From: Halichoerus grypus
Taxonomy: Eukaryota; Chordata; Mammalia; Carnivora; Phocidae
DNA length: 64,000 nt
NCBI RefSeq assembly: GCF_964656455.1
Contig: NC_135720.1
Span: 101,754,696 to 101,818,695, forward strand
Direction of reading: 5' to 3'
A program made the position numbers and the translations under genes. The notes below the pieces were generated by a model that saw only the letters and a list, made by a program, of their open reading frames with translations, did no database searches and had not been told where the DNA came from. Shown piece after piece: positions 23,673 to 36,609 of this stretch. The number at the start of each line of letters is the position of its first letter. The first letter of the stretch is position 1.

Positions 23673-26600
23673 ATTTGAAAAGCAAGAATGATCAACTTCA
23701 CCTAATTAACATGTATAGAACACTGCATTCACCTGTAGAACACACAGATTTTCGTGTGCACAAGGAGGATTTACTGAAATTGATCATACAGTGGGCCCTA
23801 CAGCTAGTCTCAATAATTTTTAAAGAATTTGAATTGCCAAAATTATGTTCTAAAGCTTATGGTATATTTGCTGTACATTTATAATAGTGGAGGGGAAAAA
23901 AAACAAAACAAAAAAAATACCCAATGCCAAAAAGAAAGAAAGAAAGAAAAGCAAGCAAGCAAGCAGGAAAGAAAGAAAAAGTGCCCAATGCCAATATAAC
24001 ACTCAAGGAAGCAAAAATATGCCTAGTGGACCATATATTATGTGATCATTAAAATGAAAAGTATGGAAAACATAATACAAAGTTACATGTGAGAAATAAA
24101 TGTTGCATAATAACAGAACTCAAAATAATATATATCTATACATATGTAAATAGTATGTATTTTTTTTAAAATACATATTAAAGTATTTAGTATAGTAAAG
24201 AACCTCAGAGGGTATTTTAGACATTATTTTTAGTGAAATTGTTAAAGACTATATTTTAAACATTTTTTAAAAACATACTTTTTATTAGCTTGGAAAAATG
24301 AGATCTTACCTAATGGTAGTCCTGAATCACACAAAAACTGAAAGACACTATAGCATCATGAGCATCTATAATTTGAATGTTCCAATTAGGCATTTTTTAA
24401 ATACAACTTAATTTCTAATTCACGCTGGTAGGACTTCTGAAATGATCATTCAGTATTAATCTACTAAAACCAGAACTTCCTACCACCAGAATATAATAAT
24501 GGGCTTTGCTCTGTAATAAATGCATTAACAAAGTTAACTATCATGGTTCATAAATAGATAAAATATATTTAATTTCTGGGCCAATTGGTGGATAGCTGAA
24601 AGGGATTTTCTTTTTTTTCTTTTTTATTTCTTTTTTTAGAAAATAAAATAGAAGCTACTTTTAGAAAAAAAATGAACCATTCAGGTTCATTTGGGTTCAA
24701 TACATGCAGAAATAGGATAGGAAACAAGCCATTATAGAAACTGACACTTTCCTTTATATTTGCACGTTCAGTACTTGTTTCGCAAAGACCAAGAATGTGT
24801 GAATATTGTCCACCAGTTGGCTGATTTAGAAGAGCTGTGCTCTACAAAGTCACTAGTAGCCTAAACTTTTAATTGGACGCTAAAAAAATATCACTTGCAG
24901 TAATCAGGAAGTTCAATATTATAAGTAAAAAGGATAATAAGCAAGGAGCCGTCAAAAAGCTATATTTATTTAGAGGGAAAAGATTAAATTGGCTTACTAG
25001 GGAGAGTAACGTGAATTACAGTAAACTTCCCCAGGGACCAGGCTTCCTTTAACGCATGGGAAAAGTCTTTGTAGCAAGAACCAAAGAACACTTCTCTCCC
25101 TGTGACTTCAGGATGGTGAAGAACACAGATTGCTGTATTTTCTAAATTTCCCTCCATCTGTCCCTGCTATATTATCAATATTTTTCTAGCCTTATTTTTT
25201 AATTTATATGTTTATTTTATTATCTTCTTTAGACTAGCTCAAATCCTTTGTGGAATAGTATGGTCAATTAGTGAAGAAAAAATTCACAATAAATAAGTTA
25301 CATAAATACTAAATTTGCCTATTTTCTCTATTGTCAAGATCCTGTAACATAACCTCTTAGCTCTGCTTCTCAATAAACCATTCTTCATTTTCTCTCCAAT
25401 AGAGTGATCTTCATCATAATGGCTAGTGCTTTCTCTTGGATTCATTCATTCCGTTTTTAGTCACAAAGATAGGAAGCTTAGTTTAAAGGTAGGATGCCAT
25501 GGAGAGTGCTGTCCTGGCCACGTCTTTTGTACTGGGAGGGTGCAAGCACTACTGGTCCTATGCATCCCTTACTGTTCACTCCTCTTGGGGTCTAAGCATT
25601 AGGTGAAGAAGCAAGAGTCGGCTGGGTTTCATTGAATAGGCAGTCATCACAGGTAGACATATTGAATTGGAAGACTTATGTAGAAGAGGTGGCAAAGAAT
25701 GGAATGAAGGTATGCTCCTCAGTACATCACAAGATAAACAGAACCAGATTTCCAGTGAAATAATGAAAAAAAAAGCAAAGCAGAGGCAGGAATCATTGCT
25801 GTTGACTTTGAATCAGAAGATAATTACTGGAGATTGGTATTCCAGTAAAGAATGCAGGAATGTCATATGACTGTCCTGAACACTTTGTATATTCTTAATT
25901 TGCATGGTACCATTAAGAAGTGGTAAATAATAATAATGTTGCTATTTCTAAAATGACCTGGTCAGTGCTGCCTGGCATGATAGTAAGATCTAAAGCAGCA
26001 ACTCAGAATACCTCTCTGCTAGTAGCATGTACCCAGTTCTATTAATTATTCTCTGCTCCTCAACCAAGACCTTGTAGACTTTTCTTAGTGATTCCAGGCA
26101 GAGTATAGAAGCAAGAACATCTTTTAGCAGTGTGTTATGCCTTTCTTTATGCCCTCAAAATTAACTTAAAAAGCCAACTTTGTGACCTCTCTTCAACAGC
26201 ATTTGGGAGTCTACAACTAGTACAGTAATTCTGCATTCCTGAATCAGCCCATACCTGGGCTACTTTATCATAGGGTCAGTACTCTCATCCCTACCTATGG
26301 AAATCTAAATTTCCGTAAAACTTGCTATAAATATAAACAAGTCAACATGGACTGTTATCTGAAGAAAGCCAAACAGATAAAAGTATTGATAACCGCATCA
26401 GGTGAATTGACAAAATGCCCAAACCTATGCTCATTCATTGAAAGGTACAAACCCTTCTCTTTAATCTTTAATGATCATCTTGATAGTTAGTAACCTGGCT
26501 AAAAAACTGTCCATTGGAAGGAGAGCAGAAGTTGCCTTTTGGTGCTTCAGATATATATACTGAATAGTAGCTAGATTTTTTCCCAAGTGTAATATATATC

Positions 26601-27239
26601 CTCATATCATTTATAATGGCAAGATCAATATTAGCAAGAACAACTTGATGCAAAGAGACATAATTATATCAAATCACAGACCCACAGAGTCAGATATAAA
26701 ACTTAGTAACTTCATCTGATCGAAAATCTTAAAGATAATTTTTCATGTGTTTTCTCTAAAGCATACTAAAGTCATGGCCAGCTATTATTTTTTGTCTTTA
26801 CTACTTTAAAGTAATAAGAGTGGGTCAGTTGTCCTTATAAGACCCCTGTAAGCTTTGTTAAAATGATGCTCTATAGTTTGCCCACTTACATGGACTTAAA
26901 CCTTCGCAGAAGTAGCTAATGGAATGAAAAGTATTTCTAAAACACTCTCTTGTTCCTAACATATGAAGCCCACCAAAATCTGCTTTCCTGTAACTAACAC
27001 ATATTCTTACTAGGAGTTTAAATGTGTACAAATCTTGGAAAATATATGATTTCTAACGATAAATAGGCCAAAAGATATATTGAGTCTGGCATCTTCCAAC
27101 AGTGTCACTGGGCCTGGACACTCTCTCGCAATTGTTTCTTGGCTGTGCCAATATTACTGACATGAAAATAGGCTACTTTTATAGCAGCAATGATACTGTA
27201 GAATTAGCACTAACTTGCTATGCCTTTGGGCATTGATAT
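23673..27239. other. Intergenic, mostly unassigned AT-rich DNA
   Basis: No gene found in about 3.5 kb. A GAAA/GCAA purine simple repeat lies at about 23928-23980 and a T-rich tract at 24608-24640. The rest is unassigned. Confidence 0.5.
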
Positions 27240-27335
27240 CATTAGGGTTTTTTTGCCTTTATTGAGATATAATTGATTTATAACATTGTGTAAGTTTAAG
27301 GTGCACAACATGATGACTTGGTGCACACATCATTA
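27240..27335 (-). mobile_element. L1 3'-end fragment
   Basis: 'cctttattgagatataattgatttataacattgtg' then 'ggtgcacaacatgatgac', the standard reverse L1M 3'-UTR block. Confidence 0.75.
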
Positions 27336-27639
27336 GTTTCTTAATTGAAGATAATAAAAAAAACAAATAAACAACCACAAATGGTAATGAATGAAGAAGT
27401 CAGACTGAACTTCTACCTTCCAACCATTTGACTTTCGAGATGTTTCGTGACCACACTAAATCTCAGATTCCTTATTAGAGACTCAATAAATACATTCCCT
27501 TTCATTTTATTTCTTCAACCATGCAAAAATCCTAATGGAAACTTTTCTGAGCTAGCAGGACATGAAGATTGGTACATTTGCTAGCAGTTCTGCAAACTAC
27601 ATGTTAAAACAGAAAGTCAAATTATGTTTTGTCTTTTGT

Positions 27640-28135
27640 GATAGACTGAATTATAGCTTCCCAAAGATGCCCATGTCCTAGTCCCAAGAACCTGTGAATA
27701 TGTTACCTTACATGCAAAAGAGACTTTGCAGATGTCATCACTAAGTTAAGGACCTTGAGATAGGAAAAGTGTCCTGGATTATCCAGGTAGAACCAATGTA
27801 ATTACAAGTTTTCTTAGAAGAGGGAGGCAGGAAGATCTGAGAGAGAAAAGGAGATATGCTGGTAGAAGCAAATCAAAGGGAGAAAGATTTGAAGATGCTG
27901 CACTCCAGGCTTTAAAGATGGAGGAAGGGGATGCCAACCAAGGAATTCAGGCAGCTGTAGGTACTAGAAAAAGGAAGGAAACAATTTTCCCCTAGAGCAT
28001 CCAGAAGGAATGCAGCCATGCTAACACCTTGATTATAGGACTTCTGACAGGCAAACTGTAGGTAATACATTTGTTTTACTCTAAGCCACTAAGTTTGTGG
28101 TAATTTGTTACCCTAGGAATACATCTTTCAACACT
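27640..28135 (+). mobile_element. MaLR-like LTR
   Basis: Reads in order: 'atagactgaattatagcttcccaaagatgcccatgtcctag', 'gaatatgttaccttacatg', 'gtcctggattatccaggta', 'gcatccagaaggaatgcagcc' and 'ctaagccactaagtttgtggtaatttgtta'. The same family recurs at 36610-37345. Confidence 0.65.
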
Positions 28136-28140
28136 AATTC

Positions 28141-28256
28141 TGCTCAGCTGGGGGTCTGCTTGAGAATCCCTCTCCCACTGCCCCTCCCCCTGCTCTCTCT
28201 CTCTCTCAAATAAATAAATAAAATCTTCTCAAAATATAAATAAATAAATAAATAAA
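28141..28256 (+). mobile_element. 5'-truncated Can-SINE
   Basis: SINE body from 'gctcagctgggggtctgcttgagaatccc' to the AAATAA tail, extended by (AAAT)n to 28256. Head missing. Confidence 0.8.
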
Positions 28257-28261
28257 TCATT

Positions 28262-28545
28262 CAAAGAAATGTTAATGACAGAAAAATAATTACTGAATAG
28301 TAAGAAAAATAATAACAATACACAATTTGTATGAAGAGTACATCCTCACAGAATCTTTAAGAAAACATCTGAATAAGAATAAAATGACAATCAATAGAAA
28401 ATACAATAAGAGGTAGAAAATGGTTATCATCTAGATGACTAATTTTTATTTTAGAAAAAATATCTTTGTAGATTTTCCAAATTTTCTATAATAAACATGT
28501 ATTACCTTTACAATTAGTAAAAATAAATGTAACACTATGTTGTTA
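28262..28545 (+). mobile_element. L1ME 3'-end fragment
   Basis: Ends 'gattttccaaattttctataataaacatgtattaccttta', the L1ME 3' block. Confidence 0.6.
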
Positions 28546-30404
28546 ACCCATACCATAATTCAATATGGAAACAGATGACTAATGAGAAAGGGACCACTTG
28601 ACATATAACGAAAACAGCCAATCTGAAAGAAATCAAAGGGGTTCACTCCAACCATAAAAACTGGTCACCAACATCTTTCTGGAAGAAGGTTGTGCACATG
28701 CCTGCCACCCCAGCCTCAGCAGCTGTCATCTGATGAATGTGCCTCCGGATTGCCTAGCTTCTAATAGCCAATAGGGCTTGCATTCATGAGTCCCATAGGA
28801 CTCTAGTAAACAAAGAAGCCGTTCTCACTCAGTGCACGTGCAAGCACTTGCAGAAGCCATGGCCCCAGGCCTCAGCATAGAAGCAGCAGGCAAAAACACC
28901 AATCTGCCAATCTTTCCCTGAATGGGGTTTGATTGCACAGTTTACAAGCTGCTGCCTGAGGGTCCAACTTCTAATTAGCACACATTGAGGGGCTGGCTAG
29001 GATCCCTTCCAGAGCCTAGAGGAGCCAATGGGCACTTCAGCCACCTGCTCCCTCCTGCTGACTCCAACAATAAAACCAAGTTGCTAGTATCTCCCTAGAA
29101 GGAACTTATTTATATATCTAGCACCCCACCTTTTGCAACTGCTGCCCGAAGTACAGACCCCCAAATTACATAGCTTTAATACTTAATGAGGCTTCCTTTT
29201 GAGTCCCATAGGACTGTTGCAAACAGAAAAGCAGTTTTTAAATAGGAGAAGGAGAACCCCTGTAGCTATATACCTGGCCTCAGCAGAGAAGAAGCAGGCA
29301 AAAGCATGCATCTCCCAGTTACTTTCTGGAAAGGGCTTAACTACATACTTTCCCAGCTGCTGCCTGAGGGTCTGGCATCTAATCAGCCTGCACCTAGGTG
29401 CTGATTGCAATCCTTCCCTTTGGGACACTGAACAAGTCTTGACATACTCCAAATATAGGGAGCCACTATGAACAAAGAATGTGGCTTAGACAATCACAGA
29501 AGTTTGAGAGACAAACAGGAGCTCAGTAAGGGCTCATTGACAAGGTTCATCTCCTACCTGAGACCAGTCTGTCAAAATTGAGAGAGGTGGCTCTTTTGTC
29601 TAATGTACAGAAACCAACACAGTGAGCAGAGGAAAATAAAGAAACAGGAGAATATGTTCCAAACAAAAGATCAAGATAAATCTCCAGAAACTAATCTTAA
29701 TGAAATAGAGATAAATGATTTTCCCAATAGAGAATTCAAACTAATGGCCATAAAGATGCTCGCTGAGGTCAGGAGAACAATGCATGAACAAAGTGATCAT
29801 TGCAACAAAGAGAAAATATTAAAAATACCAAACAGAAATTATAGAGCTGAAGAATACAATAACTGAACTGAAAAATCCAATAGAAGGGTTCAACAGCAAA
29901 TTAGATGAAGTGGAAGAAAGGTCCAGCAAACTTAGAAACAGGGCAGTTGAATTCATCCAATCAAAGGAGAAGAAAAAAAAAGAAAAAGAATGAAGATAGC
30001 TTAAGGGACTTACAGTATACCATCAAGAGGACCAATACATGCATATGTCACAGAAAGAGAAGAGAGAGAAAAGGGGGCTGAAAGCTGATTCAAACACATA
30101 ACACCTGAAACTTCCTTAACCTGATGAAATAAACAGACATCCAGATTGAGGAAGCACAAAGAGTTCCAAATAAGATGAATCTAAAGATACTCATAACAAG
30201 ACACATTATAATTAAATTGTCAAAGTTAAAGACAAAGAGAGATTTTAAAAACAACAAGAGGAAAACAACTTGTTATGTACGGGGGAACCCCATGAGACTA
30301 TTAGCAGATTTTTCAGCAGAAACTTGGCAGGCCAGAAGAAAGTGACAGGATATATTCAAAGTGCTAAAAGAAAAAAAATTTGCCAATCAAGAATAGTCTC
30401 TTCA

Positions 30405-30535
30405 TTTCTGCTCAGGTCATGATCTCAGGATCGTGAAATTGAGCCAAATGTCAGACTCTGCACTGGGCGTGGAGTCTGCTTAAGATTCTCACTCTCCCTC
30501 TCCCTCTGCCCCTCCACCTCTCTCTCTCTAAATAC
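30405..30535 (+). mobile_element. 5'-truncated Can-SINE
   Basis: SINE from 'ctgctcaggtcatgatctcaggatcgtgaa' to a CTCTCTAAATA tail, older subfamily. It interrupts L1 ORF sequence. Confidence 0.8.
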
Positions 30536-30640
30536 ATATATATATTTATATGTATTATATGTATTTATATGTATTATATATATTTATATGTATTATATAT
30601 ATTTATATGTATTATATATATGTGGAAAAATATATATATA
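30530..30640. repeat. AT-rich tandem repeat grown from a SINE tail
   Basis: About six imperfect copies of a 17-19-bp unit (tatatttatatgtatta) immediately after the SINE tail, then (TA)n. Confidence 0.85.
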
Positions 30641-31950
30641 AAATATGGGAGTGAAGAGTATAAAAATGTAGAGCTTTTTTATGTGAAGTTAAGTTGTTAC
30701 CAGCTTAAAACAGACTGTTATAACTATAAGGTGTTTCATGTAGCCTCCATGGTAAGCACAAAGCAAAAACCTATTATAAATACACAAAAGATAAAAAATA
30801 AATAAGTAATAAATGAATGAATGAATGAATGAATTCTTGAAAGATAAAGGGAAAGGAATCTAAACATATGACTACAGAAGATCATCAAATCACGAAGGAA
30901 AGAAGCAAGAGAGGAACAAAGGAACTATGAAACAACCAGAAAACAACTAACAAAATTGCAGTTGTGAGCTCATACATATCAGTAATTCCTTTAGATGTCA
31001 ACAGATGAAATTCTCCAATCAAAAGACTTAAAGTGACTGAAATGATTAAAAACAAAACAAAACAAAAAAACAAACAAACAAAAACCCACAAGACCCAAGT
31101 GTGTGCTGTAAGAGATTTGCCTCAGTTTTAAAGACACATATAGGCTCGAAGTCAAGGGATGGGAAAAGATATTCTATGCAAATGGAAACTGAAACAAAGC
31201 AGGGGTAGTTATACTTCTACCAGACAAAATAGACTTTAAGCCAAAAACTGTAACAGGAGACAGGGAGGTCATTATATAATGATAAGGGGTCAATACCTCA
31301 AGAGACTATACCAATTGCAAACATTTATGCACCCAACATTGGAGCACCTAAATATATGAAGCAAACATTAACAGATCTGACAGGGGAAATAGACAGCAAT
31401 ACAATAATATTAGGGGACTTTGGGGCCCAACTTTCAACAATGAATGGATCATCCAGATAGAAAATCAATAGGAAAACATTGGACTTAAACTGCATACTAG
31501 ACCACATGAACCTAACAGACAAATATAGAACATTCTGTTCCCCAGCAGCAGGAACACACATTCTTCTCCAGTGCATGTGGAACATTCTCCAGGACACACC
31601 ATATGTTAGGCCACAAAACAAGTCTCAATTAATTTAAAAAGACTGAAATCATATAGACTAGCTTTCCCAACCACAATGGTATGAAATAAGAAATCAATTA
31701 CAAGAAGAAAACTGGAATTTTGACAAATATGTGGAGCTTAAACAGCGTGCTCCTGAACAACCACTTGGTCAAAGAAGAAATCAAAAGAGAAATCAAAAAA
31801 TACCTTGAGACAAATGAAAATGGAAACAGAACATATCAAAACTTATGGGATACAGCAAAAACAATTCTAAGAGGGAAGTTTATAGTTACAAACGCTTACA
31901 GGAAGAAACAAGAAAGATCTCAAATAACGTAACTTTACAGATAAAATGAA

Positions 31951-32344
31951 ATAAAAGGAATCAAGAAACAATCTGCACTTTAAGAATTACAAAATGTTTT
32001 TTTTTATCAAAATATGTTTAAAATACAGTGACACCTAATTAGGGGAAATGATGTCGTTCACAGATACAACTTTTCTGTATAATTGAAGCCATTCAATTTA
32101 TATTCTTACTATTTCAGAGATCTTAATACTTTTATGATGGAAATATTTGGATCGTGTATTATATATTTCTAACCATCACTAGATAGTGAGTAAATATACA
32201 TGATTTGTAGGATCATTTGGTATCAGTCATATCATTTGAGCATTTTGTATTTCTGATTCCTTTCCTATAAATTGTAAATAAAAATTCATGCTCTGGCTAC
32301 CATACAAGGTTTTTGTGAGGGTCAAATGAGATAATATATATATT
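31951..32344. other. Intergenic, nothing recognised
   Basis: Short AT-rich stretch, possible MIR/L2 trace near 32290-32340 ('gtttttgtgagggtcaaatgagataat'). Confidence 0.4.
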
Positions 32345-32356
32345 AAAGCATCTTCA

Positions 32357-32516
32357 GGGGCGCCTGGGTGGCTTGGTCGGTTAGGCTGCTGCTTTTAGCT
32401 CAGGTGGTGATCCCAGAGTCCTGGGATCAAGTCCCGCATCAGGCTCCTTGCTCAGCAGGAAGCCTGCTTCTCCCTCTGCCTGCAACTCCCCCTGCTTGTG
32501 CTCTCATTCTCTCTGA

Positions 32517-32559
<43 letters not shown>
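32357..32559 (+). mobile_element. Can-SINE with expanded (AAAT)n tail
   Basis: Full-length SINE ending in an (AAAT) run of about 45 bp. Duplication 'catcttca' at 32349-32356 and 32562-32569. Confidence 0.95.
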
Positions 32560-33446
32560 ATCATCTTCAAAACTGAAGAGTACTATATAGAAATAAGGAA
32601 TGCTAGCTATAACATTCTAGGTGATCGGGGCTGTTGTAAGTATCAATATTTTGTGGATAATAGAATAAATGATGTCTTATGAATTATCGAACTACTAAGC
32701 ACTACTTGTTCGTCACTTCATTGGCCAATATGCCATGGTTTTGTGAGTTCTGGAGTCTTCTTTTTAGAATCTAGGCTGTGGTTATTAAATAAATTAAAAA
32801 GGATCAAAATTAGTCTCAGCAAAGAACAGCAGGTCAGTTTTACTCATTTCATCAGGAATTACTAACAGCCATTGGACAGTGGGGAATGGTTCAGGCTGAG
32901 AGGATGGGAGATGAACAGCAGATAGGAGCTGAACATAGAGGATGAAAGAGTATATGTATCTATGTTTGTGTGTGTGTGTGTGTGTGTGTGTGCATACACT
33001 CTTCATTTTTGTTTATTCTCAATGTCCCTAATTATCTTTAAAAGGTAACAATTCTCTCTCCTTTTAAAGAATAAGTGCTCTATTTTTTGTATAATTAAAA
33101 TCTTGATCATAAATTTTAAAATAGCCCACCCTGCATTCTCATGTCAGAGAAAAATGTAGGCTCTGACTTAGGTCCTGTGAGACTTCTTTTCTTCTCTTTC
33201 CGACCCAAATTCAATTCTCCAGGACTTGTATTTTTTTCTATACCGATAGACTCAGTTCTAAGAAGAGAAGCTATGAGAAACATGAAACAATCACTGACTC
33301 CTTGGCAATATTTTATTTGCACTTTCTGAGTCATTTTGATTCACACAGGTAAGAGTCAGGGTTTAAATTAAGCAGTTTCTGGCTGGGCAAGTTATACCGT
33401 GCCTAAAATGGAACCTGGCGAATGGAGGTGTGACAATCGTGTAAAA

Positions 33447-33453
33447 TGACTCA
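33447..33453. promoter_or_regulatory. AP-1 consensus
   Basis: Exact TGACTCA (in ATGACTCAT) inside the repeat-free block 33350-33850. Sequence match only. Confidence 0.35.
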
Positions 33454-34599
33454 TCATCGGCCACAATTAGACTTTTTCAATCGCCTGCCAAGTGCTTGAC
33501 AAGCCTGGGCTCCACGCCGCACAGCCCCTGTTAAAGCTCCCTTGACTTCTGGTAATCTTCCTCAGTTACTGAAAACTATTGATCGTGTTTCCACAAATCT
33601 CAATGTGAATCGGCTTGTCCTCAAGCATCCCCAAGGACGCCACAGACCGACTTGACCTGCTAAATAAGCAGAGTTGATTCCTATTAATATTTTCTCTCTT
33701 CTAAGTTAAGGGGTTAGACACCACCGACTGAGGCGACTTTTAATTTGTTCTAAAATAGGACAAACGTCTCCAGATGACCCATTCCTATGAGTCCCTATCT
33801 TTGACAGTGATTCAGCAGTATAACTGGGATCAAGAGAGATGGGACAGGGCAAGACCTAGATGGAAAAAAAAAAAAAATCACAAGAGACACAAAATAGACC
33901 ATATGGCTTTAAAATCAATGAATTTAAATCCCTGATCTATCACTTTTTAGCTATTTGTGATCGCCTCTAAAAATGGAAATATAAAATACAGGTATTCAGT
34001 TCTCAATATATTAATCTTAAGCATGCAGGGGGAAACGTCTGTTATGGCTCATTGGCATTTCTGGCTGCCGTGCATGTAGAACCTGCGTAATAATGATAAA
34101 TTCAAAAATCAAAAATGCCTGCAGGAAAACAATACAAGGAAACAGAAATCAATCTGTGTTTTAGTTTTGTTTTTGGCTTTTGATTTGCAGATACTTTATG
34201 AAAGTCAAACTCTAGGTAAATAATAGAAGATACCTTTCAACAATATCCGTGGTAGCCTATGTCCCTCGGGACAGCACTGACTTTATATATAATACTTTCA
34301 CTGTTTTCTAATGGAGTAGGCTTCAAGGGGGGACGGTGTCACCCCTTTGTTCCATGTCCTGCAACACCCACCCAAGTGCTGGGCATGCAGCGGACACTCA
34401 GTCTCAACTGATGAGAAGGAACTCAGGGGTCTGTTATTCTCAGCGCCTCTGAATGCTTCCGATGGCAGTAAAGTAAACCTCATTCCTTTTGCAGATACCA
34501 TCAGTTAGGTTGGCCTTCCCTTTGAGGAAACTTTACTCTGTTTCCTGGCCTGTTGTTATTCAAACTTCATACTTTATTGTTGTGGAAACAAGATGATGC

Positions 34600-36080
34600 C
34601 TTCAACTCTTATTACTATGTGTAGAGATGGGTGCCCTTGACATTACACTTGCTTCTCCAGGAATCTTCCAGGCTATCAGTAAGGAGGCAGACAGAACAGA
34701 CACCCTTGGGGCGATGCCCAACGCCCAGGGGAGTAAGCGACAGTGACATAGCTGGTCTAAGAACATGCCTCCCTTCTACCTACCTATCCCCATCATCAGG
34801 GATAAAAAGGCAGCTCCAGAGACCCACCCTCTCCAACCCTCTATAGTCAAAGTCTCACCCCCAATCCCTCCCTTGGGTCCACAATAGTCACTTTATCTCT
34901 GTTTATGAGAATTATCTCAAAAGCCCCGAACCCCAAGGTCACCCCTCACCTCCCACACTGTAGTTCCATAAGGCTCTGCATATCTCCAGTTCCATCCATC
35001 TCTTTCCCTTCTCCCCTGATCCCAAGATCTTTCCACTGCACTGCCTAGACTCATGACAAATCATAGAGAACAAATCCCCTCTATTGTCACACTCTTCTCC
35101 CAATGTATCCTCACCTTTTTGTTCCAAAAGAAACCTGGTCCTCAGGGGGACACCGTGCTCCCTGCAGAAAACTCTAGTATTGGCTGCTTCTCCCAGACCT
35201 GGAAGGGAGTAAGTGTCCTCCCTGCCCACCCGCCAACCTCCATGGCTGCTTTCTGGCCATTCTCCTCCCTTCCATTCTGAATCTCACTGTCGAGGTCATC
35301 TACTGACCCCACGTCATCCCTCCTCATTTCCCAAGGGTTGGTTCACTGTCACTCACTCTGATGCTACTTTGGTCCTAATCCTTAGTAATTTCAATACACG
35401 TGTAGTAGAGACTTCCTTTCCCTGGACCACTCCCGTGGCAGAGCCTAAGACTCAGCATCACCATCATTTACAGAGCTGTACGCGCACCATAACCTCAGGT
35501 GTGTACATCTCATTCTCTGTCCCCCAGTGCTTTGTGCCAACTACCCTTCCACCCCCCTGAGAACTATGATTCATTGATTCTTAAATCTCTTTGCTGTTCC
35601 TCATCTTCTTGATGGTTTCACTCCCCTCCCTTCCAGGCTGAAATTCCATGGTCAATTGTCGACCTAAACACTCTGGTCCCTTTTCCTTCTCTTACTTGCT
35701 CCCACATGCTTGGCAAGCCACAAATTTGATGAAAGCCAACTTGCTGCCTTCTCAACCCTCAACCTCTTTAAATGTGTTACCATAAAAAGCAAGTGGCTCC
35801 TTTATACTGCCTAGCAGTCAAAAGATACCCCACTTTCCAAAACAACCATGCCACACATTCTGTCCTCCCAAACTCCCACACCTTTTTCCCCATCCTCCCT
35901 CTCACCCAACGACCCTACTTCCTATTTCTCTGAAAAACCTGAAGCAACCGGAAAAGAACTTCCATAGAATCCTATCATCACTGCTGCCCACCCATCAGCA
36001 TCGATAGTCAATGATTCTGGCTCTCTATTTGCTACCAGATCTGCTGCTATCCAAAGTTAGCCCCGATCCCTGGGTACTAA
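34600..36080 (+). mobile_element. Possible ancient LINE, pyrimidine-rich
   Basis: C/T-rich for 1.5 kb on one strand. A plus frame at 35213-35560 contains LVLILSNFN, reminiscent of the [LI]xGDFN endonuclease motif of L2/CR1-type LINEs, but the catalytic-looking Gly-Asp is Ser-Asn. No other landmark is secure. Confidence 0.25.
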
Positions 36081-36609
36081 ATCACACCTATGAGAAGTGT
36101 TATTTTTGCTACTCATATTAATATTTTCCAAGTGCAAGAAGCTTCTAAAAGAACTTGAAGAGGACATTTCATAACAATTTGGCAGTACAGGAGATTTTAC
36201 TATTATTTTTCATATAGGCAACAGATCAAAGAGAAGAAACACTTGTGTAAGCATTGCAACTGACCATGGGCAGCTGTGAAGTAATGGAAAAAAGTCTTCA
36301 TTTGGGGCTTAAACGCTAGAGCGGAATGACCTTGGGAGCTATTCCAGAGTCATAATAACTTGAGCTTGAATCATAATTCTGCCACCGATTTGGGAAAATT
36401 ATTAAAGAGCAAAGGTTTTCAGTTTTCTGTACACAATTGCACTGCCTCATATATTTTATTGAAGGTTAGATGCGTTGAATCCCATAAAATGTACCTGGTA
36501 TGTATTCTTTTCATGTTTGCTTTCTTTTTCCTATTTTGATTTGTTAATTTTTTAATAAGTAAAGTATGTGTGTGGTGTAAATGTTTAAAAAATTATAATA
36601 TCATTTTCA

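Larger units (their letters stand above)
28590..31950 (+). mobile_element. Old L1 with 5' end, ORF1 and ORF2 remnants
   Basis: Runs from a GC-richer 5' end (28590-29470), through ORF1-like pieces (frame at 29603-29866), to ORF2. A frame at 31720-31932 reads like reverse-transcriptase-flanking L1 ORF2p (LWDTAKTILRGKF and KKQERSQI). Interrupted by the 30405 SINE and its tail. Truncated before the 3' end. Confidence 0.8.
32570..36605. other. Intergenic, repeat-poor, no gene seen
   Basis: The longest stretch without recognised young repeats. It holds a (TG)n run at 32966-32992, a CpG-containing repeat-free block at 33350-34110 (possible conserved element), and a pyrimidine-rich block at 34600-36080 that may be an ancient LINE. 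Open frames of up to 115 codons have no recognised domain. Confidence 0.5.

Noticed and set aside
30530..30640. Regularly spaced repeats that could suggest a CRISPR-like array
   Set aside because: Units are AT-rich, directly abutting and without spacers, grown from a SINE tail in a mammalian genome.
35213..35560. 115-codon plus-strand frame
   Set aside because: Low-complexity Pro/Ser/His composition from a pyrimidine-rich strand. At best it is a LINE fossil.
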